Assembly: GCA_020073265.1 (NCBI GenBank)
Contig: JAIQFN010000069.1
Coordinates: 1 to 32,819, forward strand
Direction: 5' to 3'
Origin: Terriglobia bacterium
Lineage (GTDB): Bacteria > Acidobacteriota > Terriglobia > Bryobacterales > Bryobacteraceae
Length of the DNA: 32,819 nt
Position numbers and translations under genes: made by a program
Part shown: positions 22,920-31,527 of the stretch, one piece after another
Position numbering within the stretch: position 1 is the stretch's first letter
How the letters are laid out: each line of letters opens with the position of its first letter
Notes under the pieces: model-generated
What the model saw: only the letters and a program-made list of their open reading frames with translations
Told to the model about the DNA's origin: nothing
Database searches by the model: none

Positions 22920-23845
22920 TAGGAAACCAGCGCGTGCGCCACGCGCGTCGCCAATTGGTCGAAGCTCAACATTTCGTAGAGCGACGGATCGGACATGATG
23001 CGCGCCACGAGCGCCGTATGCATGGCGTGGCCGGCCCGCTCGGCGATGACGTGCCCCAGCAGCGGCTTGCCGATCAGCGCCAGATCGCCGATCAGGTCCA
23101 GCGCCTTGTGCCGGCAGCATTCGTCCGGGAAGCGCAGGCCGCCCGGATTCTGGACGCCCGTGCGGTCGAAGCAGATCGCGTTCTCGAGCGCCGCGCCGCG
23201 AATCAGCCCCATGTTGCGCATCTGGTCCAGCTCATGCGCGAAGCCGAAGGTGCGCGCTGGCGCGATCTCCTGCGCATAACGCTCAGGCGTCACTTCCATG
23301 TCGAGCGACTGGCGGCCGATCAGAGGATGGTCGTAAAACACGTCGCAGGTCAGCAGGAAACGGTCCGACGGCAGAATCGAAATCTTCTTCGAACCGGCCT
23401 CCACCGTCACCGGCCGACGTATGCGCAGAAAACGTTTGCGCCTGCGATAGGCCTTGAGGCCGGCAGCCTTCAGAAGCTCGACGTACGGCGATCCGCTGCC
23501 GTCCAGAATCGGAACTTCCAGGTTGTCGATCTCCACGTACGCGTTGTCGACGCCCGAGCTGTAGAAGACGCTGAGCAGGTGCTCGGTGGTGGAAATCAGG
23601 ACGCCGTGCCGCATGAGGCTGGTGGCATAGCTCACTCGCGCGACGTAACGCCAGCTCGCGGGTACTTGAAAGTTTTCGAGATCGGTGCGGACAAAGACGA
23701 TGCCGGTGGACGGCGGCGCGGGGAGAATGCGAATGGAAACCGGAACGCCGCTATGGAGACCAACCCCTCGGGCCTCCACCGGCCGCTGCACAGTAGTTTC
23801 AAACCGCACAGGCGTCTCCACCAGGCGCTGGTTCGCTGCTAGCAC
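22919..23845 (-). CDS. lpxC: UDP-3-O-acyl-N-acetylglucosamine deacetylase
   Basis: A 308-residue zinc enzyme of lipid A synthesis, showing that the organism makes LPS-type lipid. Zinc ligands are H89 (TTEHLLS), H246 and D250 (CCRHKALDLIGD). The catalytic Glu is E88 and the catalytic His is H273 (ERAGHAMH). The two-domain order and GVGLHSG near the start are typical, as is ILDGSGSPYV at the middle of domain I. Length matches the family. The open frame begins at GTG 23845, but a GTG at 23809 (VRFETTVQRPVEARG) has GGTGGAG at ideal spacing and gives the more usual N-terminus, so the true protein may be 12 residues shorter. Confidence 0.95.
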   Translation of the reverse strand: MLAANQRLVETPVRFETTVQRPVEARGVGLHSGVPVSIRILPAPPSTGIVFVRTDLENFQVPASWRYVARVSYATSLMRHGVLISTTEHLLSVFYSSGVDNAYVEIDNLEVPILDGSGSPYVELLKAAGLKAYRRRKRFLRIRRPVTVEAGSKKISILPSDRFLLTCDVFYDHPLIGRQSLDMEVTPERYAQEIAPARTFGFAHELDQMRNMGLIRGAALENAICFDRTGVQNPGGLRFPDECCRHKALDLIGDLALIGKPLLGHVIAERAGHAMHTALVARIMSDPSLYEMLSFDQLATRVAHALVS

Positions 23846-23973
23846 GCTTTAGTCCCAAAGAAAATCATTCTACCAATGACTGAACACGCGGCGCTAGCTT
23901 TTTGATTCGAAAAGGTTTGTAAATTTCATAGTGTGGCTAAACTACAACACTTTCGAGCCGGGTTGTTGCGGAA

Positions 23974-26007
23974 TCAGTTCAATTTCGAAGGCCAGCGGTA
24001 GAGCGCCGGGAGGCCCAGGCCGCGCTCGCAATCGCTGGCGAACACGAGTCCGCTGGAGTCCGGCTCCCACGCGGGCGAGTAGTTGTTGCAGCTCCCTTCG
24101 GTCAATTGCTTCGCGTTGGCGGACGAGAGTTCTTCAACAAAGATCTGTTGGGTGCCGGCTCTGCGGACGGTGTAAGCCAACCAGCGCCCGTCGGGCGAGA
24201 CCGCGGGATCGGTGTGGTCGCCGGAGCCGTGCGTGAGCTGCGTCGGCGCTCCACCCGCGGACATCGCGTAGATCTGAGAACTGCCGGAGGGGCCGGCCGA
24301 GTAGATCAGTCGCTCGCTGTCGGGCCACCAAGCCACGTCGTGTACTGGGGCGGGTGAAGCTACGGCGGACCAGGCGCCGCGCGAATAGAGAACGATTTTG
24401 TCCGCGGCGATGAACGCAAGCCGTTGCTCGTCGGGTGACACCGATGGCCGCGTCGCACTCAGGCCCGGGGGCGTCACGGTCTCGAGCGCTTTTCGTGAAG
24501 GATCGTAACGCAGGATGCGCGAAAGGCCGTCGTCCACCAGTTCGAAGTAGATGGCTCGGCCGCCCGGCGCCACCGAAGGATGGAACGCGTGGCCATCGAA
24601 GCTGAAGATCTCGGCGTTTCCGTGATTCCAGCGCACCAGTTCGTAGCGGCCCTTTCCGATGGATTCATAGACGATGCCTCGGGCCGAGACCGCGGGCGAG
24701 GCGGAATAGATGGCGTGAGGCTGGACGGCTATTCTTTCGAATTTTTGTGGAGGCTCGCGCCGATAGCTTGCCAGGCGCCGGTTGGCGCTGACGCCCGAGG
24801 CGAGCAGGATCGCCAGCGCCATCACGGCGGTGATCATGGGCCGAAGTTTGCGCCAGTATTCGATTCCCAGCGCGATGTAGAGACCGAGCAGGATCCACAC
24901 GCTAGGAAACCAGCCGCTCCACGCCTGCGGCCAAGGTACTGTGAGCGCAAGATAGACGGCCGCGAGCGCGACGCGATTCCGCAGGCTGGTTTGCTCCCAC
25001 AGGAATGCGACGGGGATCAGCAGCATGACGCCCATGTACGGAGCGCGGCTGGGCGTCACTAGAAGCAGCATCACCAGGAACCAGGCGAGCTCACGCTTCG
25101 TGTCCCGGCCCTCGGAGCGCGGCAACGCAAGCAGACAGAACGCGGCGGCCGCCAGCGTCGCGAGCGGTTGCAGGAAGAACGCAACCCAGGGCAGGTTCGC
25201 CAGCGGATGCGGGTTGAGCTCCGGCTCGGAGACGAAGGCATGGCGGAGCATGTTCGATATGGTCGCGAGGCCGGGAGCGTACGGGTCGGTGCTCTCGCCT
25301 GCCAGCGCGCGGGGAAGCACGTCGGTGACGTAGAACAGATTGTCCTTCCAGCCGTGCAAACCGATCGACGCCAGCACCAGGACACCGCAGGCGGCCGCCA
25401 TGCCAAACGCCGCCCGCCACTGCCGCTTCCAGGCGAAATACAGAAGGAACGGCCCGGCGTACAGCTTCAGCACAAAAATCGCGCCGAGCAGACTGCCGGC
25501 CCAGAACTCGCGCCCGCGCAGTAAGAACCAAAAACTGACCGCCAGCAGGAGCAGCACGAAAACGTAATACTGTCCGAAGACGAAATTGAGCGAGAGCGCC
25601 TGGTAGCCCGCCATAGCTAAGAGCATCAGGCCGGGTGCGGGCAGGCCCGAGAGTCTCGCGAGAATCCAGATGGCGGCCAGAAGAAACGCGACATTCAGCG
25701 CCAGCCAGACTCGTTTGGCCGTCATGGGCGCGAGTCGAGCGAGCGGGAGCATGGGCAGCATGGTCAGCGGCGAATGCGGGATATAGCCGCCGAGCTGCAT
25801 TCCCCAACCCGCGTAGTTCAGCTCGCGCTGGAACCAGGTCCAATCGTAGAAATTCCGCAGCGGAGCGTGCCGCAGCGTCAGTACGGCCGCCGTGTAGTAA
25901 TTCGGAAAATCAGTTTCGACGTTGGTCCAGCCGCGATTGAGCGCCGGAATCAACACCACGCCGATTCCCGCCAGCGCGCCGATCCGCAACAGCCACCGCA
26001 AGGCCAT
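23974..26007 (-). CDS. Fused membrane glycosyltransferase (GT87/DUF2029-like) and TolB-like propeller
   Basis: A 677-residue protein in two parts. Residues ~1-405 have about 10-11 membrane helices with features of polyprenyl-phosphate-dependent mannosyltransferases (GT87): an early luminal loop with DFPNYYTAAVLTLRHAPL, YIPHSPLTMLPMLPLARL, and KLYAGPFLLYFAWKRQW. The aspartate in the first loop (D33) is the position of the catalytic acid in this fold. Residues ~430-677 are a WD40-like (PD40/TolB) beta-propeller with repeated motifs PSVSPDEQRLAF, VAWWPDSERLIYS, PAVSPDGRWLAYT and PAWEPDSSGLVFAS. The propeller follows the last membrane helix and probably lies outside the membrane. The order is continuous in one frame. 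It is a single gene, 128 nt from lpxC and divergent from polA. Confidence 0.75.
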   Translation of the reverse strand: MALRWLLRIGALAGIGVVLIPALNRGWTNVETDFPNYYTAAVLTLRHAPLRNFYDWTWFQRELNYAGWGMQLGGYIPHSPLTMLPMLPLARLAPMTAKRVWLALNVAFLLAAIWILARLSGLPAPGLMLLAMAGYQALSLNFVFGQYYVFVLLLLAVSFWFLLRGREFWAGSLLGAIFVLKLYAGPFLLYFAWKRQWRAAFGMAAACGVLVLASIGLHGWKDNLFYVTDVLPRALAGESTDPYAPGLATISNMLRHAFVSEPELNPHPLANLPWVAFFLQPLATLAAAAFCLLALPRSEGRDTKRELAWFLVMLLLVTPSRAPYMGVMLLIPVAFLWEQTSLRNRVALAAVYLALTVPWPQAWSGWFPSVWILLGLYIALGIEYWRKLRPMITAVMALAILLASGVSANRRLASYRREPPQKFERIAVQPHAIYSASPAVSARGIVYESIGKGRYELVRWNHGNAEIFSFDGHAFHPSVAPGGRAIYFELVDDGLSRILRYDPSRKALETVTPPGLSATRPSVSPDEQRLAFIAADKIVLYSRGAWSAVASPAPVHDVAWWPDSERLIYSAGPSGSSQIYAMSAGGAPTQLTHGSGDHTDPAVSPDGRWLAYTVRRAGTQQIFVEELSSANAKQLTEGSCNNYSPAWEPDSSGLVFASDCERGLGLPALYRWPSKLN

Positions 26008-26048
26008 AGCTAACAGGGTAACCGCTCCATCAAGCTATCCTGGTTTTA

Positions 26049-28676
26049 GTGCCCGAAGCGATTCCCAAGGGTGGTGCCGCGCAGGCTTCGGCGCCGGCCG
26101 CAGCCCGCTCCCGACTGTTCCTCATCGACAGCTACGGGTTCATCTTCCGCGCCTATCACGCCCGCGCGCGCAGCGCCGCTCCGCCCATGCGCACCACCAC
26201 CGGCCTGGCCACCGAAGCGGTCTACATCTTCCACAACATGCTGCGCAAGCTGCGCGCGGCTTATCATCCGGAATACATCGCCGCCGTCTTCGAATCGGGA
26301 AAAACGTTTCGCGAGGAAACCTACGCCGAATACAAGGCCAACCGTACCGAAATGCCGCCCGACCTGGGCGAACAGATCCCTTACATCCGCCGGTTGCTCG
26401 AAGCCATGCACATCCCGATTCTGGCGTATGAGGGCTTCGAAGCCGACGACGTGATCGGCGCCATCGCCCGCCGCTCGAGCGACGCGCACGACGTGGTGAT
26501 CGTCTCCAGCGACAAGGACATGCTGCAACTGGTGAACGATCACGTGCACATGTTCAACCCGGTCAAGGAAGACGTCTGGTACGATCCGGAGACCGCCGAA
26601 CAATTCATGGGCGTGAAGCCCGAGCAGATCGCCGACATGCTGGCGCTGATGGGCGATTCGGTGGACAACATCCCGGGCGCGCCCGGAATCGGCGACAAAG
26701 GCGCGCGCGATCTGATCCAGCGCTTCGGATCGGTGGAAGCCGTGCTCGATCACGCCGCCGAGGTGGAGCGCAAGACGTATCGTGAGAGCCTGCAGAACAA
26801 TCGCGACCAGATCCTGCTCAGCAAGCGGCTCGCTACGATCGACACCAGCGTGCCGATCCAGTTCAGTCTGGAAGAACTCGCGGCGCGGGAACCGGACATC
26901 GCCGAGCTGAAAAAAGTCTACAAGGAGCTCGAATTCTACAGCTTGCTCAAGGAACTCGGCCCGACGGATGATTCCAGCGCTCGCGACTACGCGACGCTAG
27001 GCACGCCGGATGAAGTCGCCGCGTACGCCGCTGCTCTTCAGAAGCTGGACCCGGCCGCACCGATTGCCTTCGCGCTCGAATCCGCGCCGGACGGCGAACT
27101 TCCGCTCACCATGTTGGGAGTTTCGTTCGAAGCCGGCGTGGCGCGCGCGCTTTCCACCGATTATCTGGAAGCGCTCAAGCCCATCCTCGAAGACTCGCGG
27201 CGCACCAAGATCGCCCACGACGTCAAAGCGCTGATACTCGCTCTCGCCAAGTGCGGCGTGCGGGCGCAAGGCTTCCGCCACGACGTCATGCTGTATGCTT
27301 TTCTGCTGTGCGCAGATCCGGCCGCCTGCACTGCCCAGGTCCTGGCCGAGCGTTATCTCGATCGCAAGCTCGGCGCGGCCGCCGAACAACATGCGGACTT
27401 GGCCTTCACGCTAGCCCAACGCCTGGCGCCCGAGATCGACCAGCAGGGCTTCCGCAAGATTTATGAAGAGATGGATCTGCCGCTGGCGGCGGTGCTCGCG
27501 CGCATGGAGCAGACCGGCATCCGCATCGAGCCGCGCCAGCTCAAGGCGCTCTCCGAGCAACTGGAATCCACCATCGAGCGGCTGACCGGTGAGATCCACC
27601 AGCTAGCAGGAAAGCCGTTCAACATCAATTCGCCGGTGCAGCTCGGCAAAATTCTGTTCGAGGAGATGAATCTTCCGGCGCCCGTTAAGTACGGCAAGGG
27701 CAAAACCATCTCCACCGCGGCCGACGTGCTGGAGGGCCTGGCGCCTGAGCATGAGATCGCGCGCAAGGTATTGGAATACCGCCAGCTCGCCAAGCTCAAG
27801 GGCACTTACATCGACGCGCTGCCCGAGCTGATCGACCCGAAGACCGGCCGGCTGCACACCACGTTCAACCAGGCGGGCGCGGCCACCGGACGCCTGTCGT
27901 CCTCGAATCCCAATTTGCAGAACATCCCCATCCGCACCGAACTTGGCCGCGAGATTCGCGCCGCCTTCGTTCCCCAGGAGGGCTGGAAGCTGGTGGTGGC
28001 GGATTACTCGCAGATCGAGCTACGCCTGCTCGCGCACATGTCGCACGATCCGGTGCTGGTGAAGGCGTTCCGCGACGGTGAGGACATCCACACGCGCACC
28101 GCGGCCGAGGTGTTCCGCGTTCCTCCGTTGATGGTCACTTCCGAGATGCGCCGCAATGCCAAGGCGGTTAACTTCGGGATCGTGTACGGTCAGACGCCCT
28201 TCGGCCTGGCGGCCTCGCTCGGCATCGACCGCAAGGAGGCCGAGGCGTACATCCACACTTACTTCGAACTGCACGCTGGTGTGCGCAAGTTCATTCAGGA
28301 AACCATCGCTGAAGTGCGAAAGACGGGTTATGCGGTCACGCTGTTCGGCCGCAAGCGTCCCATCCCGGACATGCACACCAAGAATCCGAACGCGCGTTCG
28401 TTCGCCGAACGCACCGCGGTGAACACGCCGCTGCAGGGAACGGCTGCCGATCTCATCAAGCTGGCCATGATCCGCATCGACGAGATTCTGCGGCGGGAGC
28501 AGCTTCAGACCAGGATGCTGCTGCAGGTGCACGACGAGCTGCTGTTCGAATCGCCGCCGGCGGAGGCCGAGATGGTGGCGAAGATGGTGAAGCGCGAAAT
28601 GGAGAGTGTCTGCAAGCTGGACGTGCCGCTGGTGGTGGACGTCGGCACAGGCGATAATTGGCGAGACGCGAAATGA
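26049..28676 (+). CDS. polA: DNA polymerase I
   Basis: An 875-residue family A polymerase from GTG 26049, with 5'-3' exonuclease, an inactive-looking 3'-5' exonuclease domain and a polymerase domain. The 5' nuclease shows FLIDSYGFIFRAYHA, EADDVIGAIA, SSDKDMLQL and the helix-hairpin GAPGIGDKGARDL. In the proofreading domain, residues matching E. coli D355 and D424 are A342 and L395, while E344 is kept, so proofreading is probably lost. The polymerase has ADYSQIELRLLAH, the O-helix region RRNAKAVNFGIVYGQ and LQVHDELLFE. It replaces RNA primers and fills repair gaps. Its stop overlaps the next ATG (ATGA). Confidence 0.96.
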   Translation: MPEAIPKGGAAQASAPAAARSRLFLIDSYGFIFRAYHARARSAAPPMRTTTGLATEAVYIFHNMLRKLRAAYHPEYIAAVFESGKTFREETYAEYKANRTEMPPDLGEQIPYIRRLLEAMHIPILAYEGFEADDVIGAIARRSSDAHDVVIVSSDKDMLQLVNDHVHMFNPVKEDVWYDPETAEQFMGVKPEQIADMLALMGDSVDNIPGAPGIGDKGARDLIQRFGSVEAVLDHAAEVERKTYRESLQNNRDQILLSKRLATIDTSVPIQFSLEELAAREPDIAELKKVYKELEFYSLLKELGPTDDSSARDYATLGTPDEVAAYAAALQKLDPAAPIAFALESAPDGELPLTMLGVSFEAGVARALSTDYLEALKPILEDSRRTKIAHDVKALILALAKCGVRAQGFRHDVMLYAFLLCADPAACTAQVLAERYLDRKLGAAAEQHADLAFTLAQRLAPEIDQQGFRKIYEEMDLPLAAVLARMEQTGIRIEPRQLKALSEQLESTIERLTGEIHQLAGKPFNINSPVQLGKILFEEMNLPAPVKYGKGKTISTAADVLEGLAPEHEIARKVLEYRQLAKLKGTYIDALPELIDPKTGRLHTTFNQAGAATGRLSSSNPNLQNIPIRTELGREIRAAFVPQEGWKLVVADYSQIELRLLAHMSHDPVLVKAFRDGEDIHTRTAAEVFRVPPLMVTSEMRRNAKAVNFGIVYGQTPFGLAASLGIDRKEAEAYIHTYFELHAGVRKFIQETIAEVRKTGYAVTLFGRKRPIPDMHTKNPNARSFAERTAVNTPLQGTAADLIKLAMIRIDEILRREQLQTRMLLQVHDELLFESPPAEAEMVAKMVKREMESVCKLDVPLVVDVGTGDNWRDAK

Positions 28677-29257
28677 AATACATGATCGCAGTTCTGTGCG
28701 GCGCGGCGCTCGGGCTGGCGGGTTGTTCGTCCAGCAGTCCCGCTGCGCCTTCTGAATATAAGGTGAAATTCGACACCAGCAAGGGCGAGTTCGTGGTCCA
28801 GGTGCATCGCGACTGGTCGCCCCTCGGCGCCGACCGGTTCTACGAGCTGGTGAAGAGCGGCTTCTACGACGAAGCGCGATTTTTCCGCGTGGTGCCCGGC
28901 TTCGTGGTGCAGTGGGGCATCAACAAGGACCCCAAAGTGACCGCCGAATGGCGCGACAAGCGCATCGCCGACGATCCGGTGAAGGAGAGCAATCGTCCGG
29001 GAACCGTCAGCTTCGCCACCAGCGGCGCCGGCACGCGGACCACTCAGCTTTTCGTCAATCTGGCCAGTAATGCGCGGCTGGACGCGATCGGTTTCTCGCC
29101 TTTCGGCGAAGTGATCGAAGGGATGGAAGCGGTGGCGCGCCTGTATCCGGGCTACAGCGAGGAGCCGGAGCAGCAACTGATCGAGACTCAGGGCAACGCA
29201 TACCTGGAGAAGTTCTATCCGAACCTCGACTACATCAAGACCGCGCACGTCGAGTAG
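28673..29257 (+). CDS. Peptidyl-prolyl cis-trans isomerase (cyclophilin type), lipoprotein
   Basis: A 194-residue protein from ATG 28673, coupled to polA by an ATGA overlap. The N-terminus is a lipoprotein signal with lipobox LAGC (MIAVLCGAALGLAGC), so Cys17 would be lipidated and the domain anchored in the periplasm. The cyclophilin fold is clear: FDTSKGEFVVQVHRDWSPLGADRF, GFYDEARFFRVVPGFVVQWG with the catalytic FFRV, GTVSFATSG, TTQLFVNLA and FSPFGEVIEGMEAV. The family's TSGPNTN-type block is replaced by TSGAGTR, and Q in TTQLFVN is present. It likely assists folding of exported proteins. Confidence 0.9.
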   Translation: MKYMIAVLCGAALGLAGCSSSSPAAPSEYKVKFDTSKGEFVVQVHRDWSPLGADRFYELVKSGFYDEARFFRVVPGFVVQWGINKDPKVTAEWRDKRIADDPVKESNRPGTVSFATSGAGTRTTQLFVNLASNARLDAIGFSPFGEVIEGMEAVARLYPGYSEEPEQQLIETQGNAYLEKFYPNLDYIKTAHVE

Positions 29258-29299
29258 GGGCAGCGCCCGTCCGCTCGCCTAATGTATAAAGAAGAGAGG

Positions 29300-29375
29300 G
29301 CCACCCTAGCTCAGTTGGTAGAGCGGCTGATTCGTAATCAGCAGGTCGCCGGTTCGATCCCGGCGGGTGGCTCCA
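29300..29375 (+). tRNA. tRNA-Thr (anticodon CGT)
   Basis: 76 nt with acceptor stem GCCACCC/GGGTGGC, D-arm starting TAGCTCAGTTGG, anticodon stem GCTGA/TCAGC enclosing TTCGTAA (anticodon CGT), TPsiC loop GGTTCGATCC, discriminator T and encoded CCA (29373-29375). TATAAA at 29285-29290 could be its -10 box. The tyrosine integrase gene ends 62 nt downstream, so the 3' end of this tRNA is the probable attachment site of the island. Confidence 0.97.
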
Positions 29376-29386
29376 TATTTTCAGTA

Positions 29387-29437
29387 GCTTACAAGTAAGC
29401 GCCTTAAGCCAACCCATCCAAAACCCATCCAAAACCC
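29387..29437. repeat. Palindrome and 11-nt tandem repeats between tRNA-Thr and the integrase
   Basis: GCTTAC-AA-GTAAGC (29387-29400) is a perfect palindrome. It is followed by two copies of CCCATCCAAAA (29413-29423, 29424-29434) and a third start (CCC). Such repeats beside a tRNA attachment site are candidates for integrase arm-binding sites. The repeats run to the integrase stop codon. Confidence 0.55.
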
Positions 29438-30751
29438 TCAGTTCGGGCGCGCGTTTGGGGCTTCTGCGCGTAGCTTCTCTTCGAGTTTGCGCTGCTCGTC
29501 TAGCAACTCAGCTTCAAGCGCGATAGCCGCGGCTTTCACTTCGGCTGGGATGGCTTGTTGGTAATGCTTCAACGTAACGTGCGGGTCCGCGTGTCTCATG
29601 TGAGCCTGGTTCAACTTCGGATCTTTGGCCCGGGCGCCGAACAACGTTGCCGATGTGCGCCGCAGACTTTGGAAATTCACCGCTGTGGTTGTGATGCCCT
29701 TCGCATCGGTCGAGGTTGCAACGCCGGCGCCGATGGCCGCAGGCTTCAACGCGCGCCGCAGGAAATTCGCTGGGCGCATCGGTGAGTACTTCCGTGTCGA
29801 AGGAAATAGCCACGCGTCGGGCGCCGTGTCGATCGTTTCAAGATAATGCTTCAACTCCAGTTCCAGGTTCGGCGGAAGGTACATTACGCCGGCCGAAGTG
29901 AGCGTCTTCGGATCTTTGCACTTACCCTCAACGATTGCCTCATCGATGACCAGCTCGGCCGCGCGCACGTCGTTTCTGCGGAGCGCAAATAGTTCCTCGG
30001 AGCGGAGGCCAAGCTGGACTAGTAGGCGCACCGCCACGTGATCCCGTCCAGAGACAGCACCGAGTAGCGCGGCGCACTCATCCGGCGTATGAGACAGATT
30101 GCAGGCGCGCTTTCTGGATTTCGCCTTTAACTTTCTTGCCGGGTTGCGCTCGATCAGTCCACGGTCTATACCCACGTTGAGAATGGCGCGAAGGAACATC
30201 CCGAGCTTTGCGAGTAGTGAGCGGCTCGACTGCTTTTCGATGTACTCGTTGATGAAGTGCTGTAACTCCGATTCGGAGACTTCGCGTACTGGGCGGCCGG
30301 ACAGCCGGCCAATCAGGTGATCCTCGATGATCTGCGTGTTTACGCGGCTGGTGCTGCTCTCCCAGTTCGGTTTGTTCAGTTCGATGTACTCGGCCGCGAG
30401 CTCGCCGAAAGTCGTTCTTGCCGTGAAGGCCACCGGCATGGCGTTGCTCTCACGGATCAGCGCCTCTAGAACCTTGCGGGCGTCGGTCTTTGTGAGCGGG
30501 CCGGCGTAGTCGAGCGCAAAGCCCATTTGTTCGGCAACAGACCTGTCGATGATTTTCTCGGCGCGCTTGGCGGTCTCGCTTCCATCAGCCTGGCGGAAGT
30601 AGATCCTCCAGCGCGCCCACCAGCGCCCGCGGGCCAACTTCCCGCGCTTGGGCATCTGCTCACTGAGTTCGCCGCGCTGGTGTCGAGGTCTTGGCAAGTG
30701 TCGGCCGATCCGCTTCAAGTTCACCGGAGGCGGAAGAAGGGAGTTTATCAT
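29438..30751 (-). CDS. Tyrosine recombinase / phage-type integrase
   Basis: A 437-residue integrase if it starts at ATG 30751, which overlaps the stop of the upstream excisionase-like gene (ATGA). A later ATG at 30655 (MPKRGKLARGRWWARW) is an equally reasonable start. The N-terminal part holds an arm-binding-like segment and a SAM-like core-binding domain (TFGELAAEYIELNKPNWESST). The catalytic domain has the first Arg in LGLRSEELFAL, the R of the HxxR box in QSLRRT where the usual His is replaced by Gln, the later His in MRHADPHVTLKHY and the nucleophile Tyr in KHYQQ. It sits with its 3' end facing tRNA-Thr and is the last gene of the minus-strand island operon. Confidence 0.92.
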   Translation of the reverse strand: MINSLLPPPVNLKRIGRHLPRPRHQRGELSEQMPKRGKLARGRWWARWRIYFRQADGSETAKRAEKIIDRSVAEQMGFALDYAGPLTKTDARKVLEALIRESNAMPVAFTARTTFGELAAEYIELNKPNWESSTSRVNTQIIEDHLIGRLSGRPVREVSESELQHFINEYIEKQSSRSLLAKLGMFLRAILNVGIDRGLIERNPARKLKAKSRKRACNLSHTPDECAALLGAVSGRDHVAVRLLVQLGLRSEELFALRRNDVRAAELVIDEAIVEGKCKDPKTLTSAGVMYLPPNLELELKHYLETIDTAPDAWLFPSTRKYSPMRPANFLRRALKPAAIGAGVATSTDAKGITTTAVNFQSLRRTSATLFGARAKDPKLNQAHMRHADPHVTLKHYQQAIPAEVKAAAIALEAELLDEQRKLEEKLRAEAPNARPN

Positions 30752-30948
30752 GCGGCCTGGCCATTCAGTCGCGCGCACTCCCGGATGAACTCGTTGACCT
30801 CCTCGGATCGGAAGCGAACCGCCTTGCCGAGTTTGACCGATGGCAGATACGGCCGGCGCCGGCCGCTCGCGTGATCCAGAACCCAGGCCGGCGATACAGC
30901 GAGCCAGTCAGCGACTTCCTTCGGCGTTAGCAGGCGTTCAGGTTGCAT
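30748..30948 (-). CDS. AlpA/excisionase-family helix-turn-helix protein
   Basis: A 66-residue winged HTH protein of the MerR/excisionase-like type: LLTPKEVADWLAVSPAWVLDHA, then LPSVKLGKAVRFRSEEVNEFI. These proteins bend DNA to direct excision or regulate integrase genes. It starts three nt after the DUF3102-type gene stops and overlaps the integrase start by four nt. Likely role: recombination directionality factor for the adjacent integrase. Confidence 0.85.
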   Translation of the reverse strand: MQPERLLTPKEVADWLAVSPAWVLDHASGRRRPYLPSVKLGKAVRFRSEEVNEFIRECARLNGQAA

Positions 30949-30951
30949 GAT

Positions 30952-31527
30952 CTAGGGCTGGCTCAAATCTGGGTCCCAGATGGTAGGTTCAGCTTTCTCG
31001 GCCTCAGCGCACGACCGATATAATTCCTGTTCCCACCGACTGGTGGTACTGCCCCCGTTGAGTGAAACCGCGAAGATTTTGCCGGGGGACGTGTCGCCGG
31101 CTTCCCTCCGTAAAGTTACCGCCAGATTTTGGAGAGCGACGGCCTGTAACTCGAACCTAAAAGCCAGTTCTCTCAACTGCGCCACTGTGTAAGTCTTCGT
31201 GCTGGGCGCGCGTTCGATCGCTGAGATGGAATCGTCAATGTCGCTCGCAATCTCGGCGAGCTGCTTGGTTTCGGCGCCGTGTTCTTCCCGTGCGGCGGTG
31301 GCCTCGCTATCATCTACTGGCCGCACGGTTCTAGCGCGCGGTCTGGCTACGGTGGTTGCCGTCTTATCGCGATCGATGTTTCTCCAAAGTTGCTTTAATT
31401 CGGCAGCGGATTGCTGTTCAGTCAAATTGGCAGTTGACTTCCGGTTTAGGGCAAAATTCACGTAAAGTCGTGCCGTACGATCACTGAAGCCCAACACGCT
31501 CTCGTTTTTTTGAGCCAGGGGAGCCAT
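30952..31527 (-). CDS. C-terminal part of a frame-split DUF3102-type protein
   Basis: The frame contains ESVLGFSDRTARLYVNFALNRK, which completes the DUF3102 pattern (…GEW..WL….FS.RTA..Y…) begun in the other frame, followed by a charged linker and a helical coiled region (EIASDIDDSISAIERA; YTVAQLRELAFRFELQAVALQNLAVTLRR). The ATG at 31527 (MAPLAQKNE) lies inside the upstream frame and has no ribosome binding site, so independent translation is unlikely. The useful part begins at the frame change near 31505-31511. Full-length protein would be about 315 residues (30952-31898). Confidence 0.7.
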   Translation of the reverse strand: MAPLAQKNESVLGFSDRTARLYVNFALNRKSTANLTEQQSAAELKQLWRNIDRDKTATTVARPRARTVRPVDDSEATAAREEHGAETKQLAEIASDIDDSISAIERAPSTKTYTVAQLRELAFRFELQAVALQNLAVTLRREAGDTSPGKIFAVSLNGGSTTSRWEQELYRSCAEAEKAEPTIWDPDLSQP

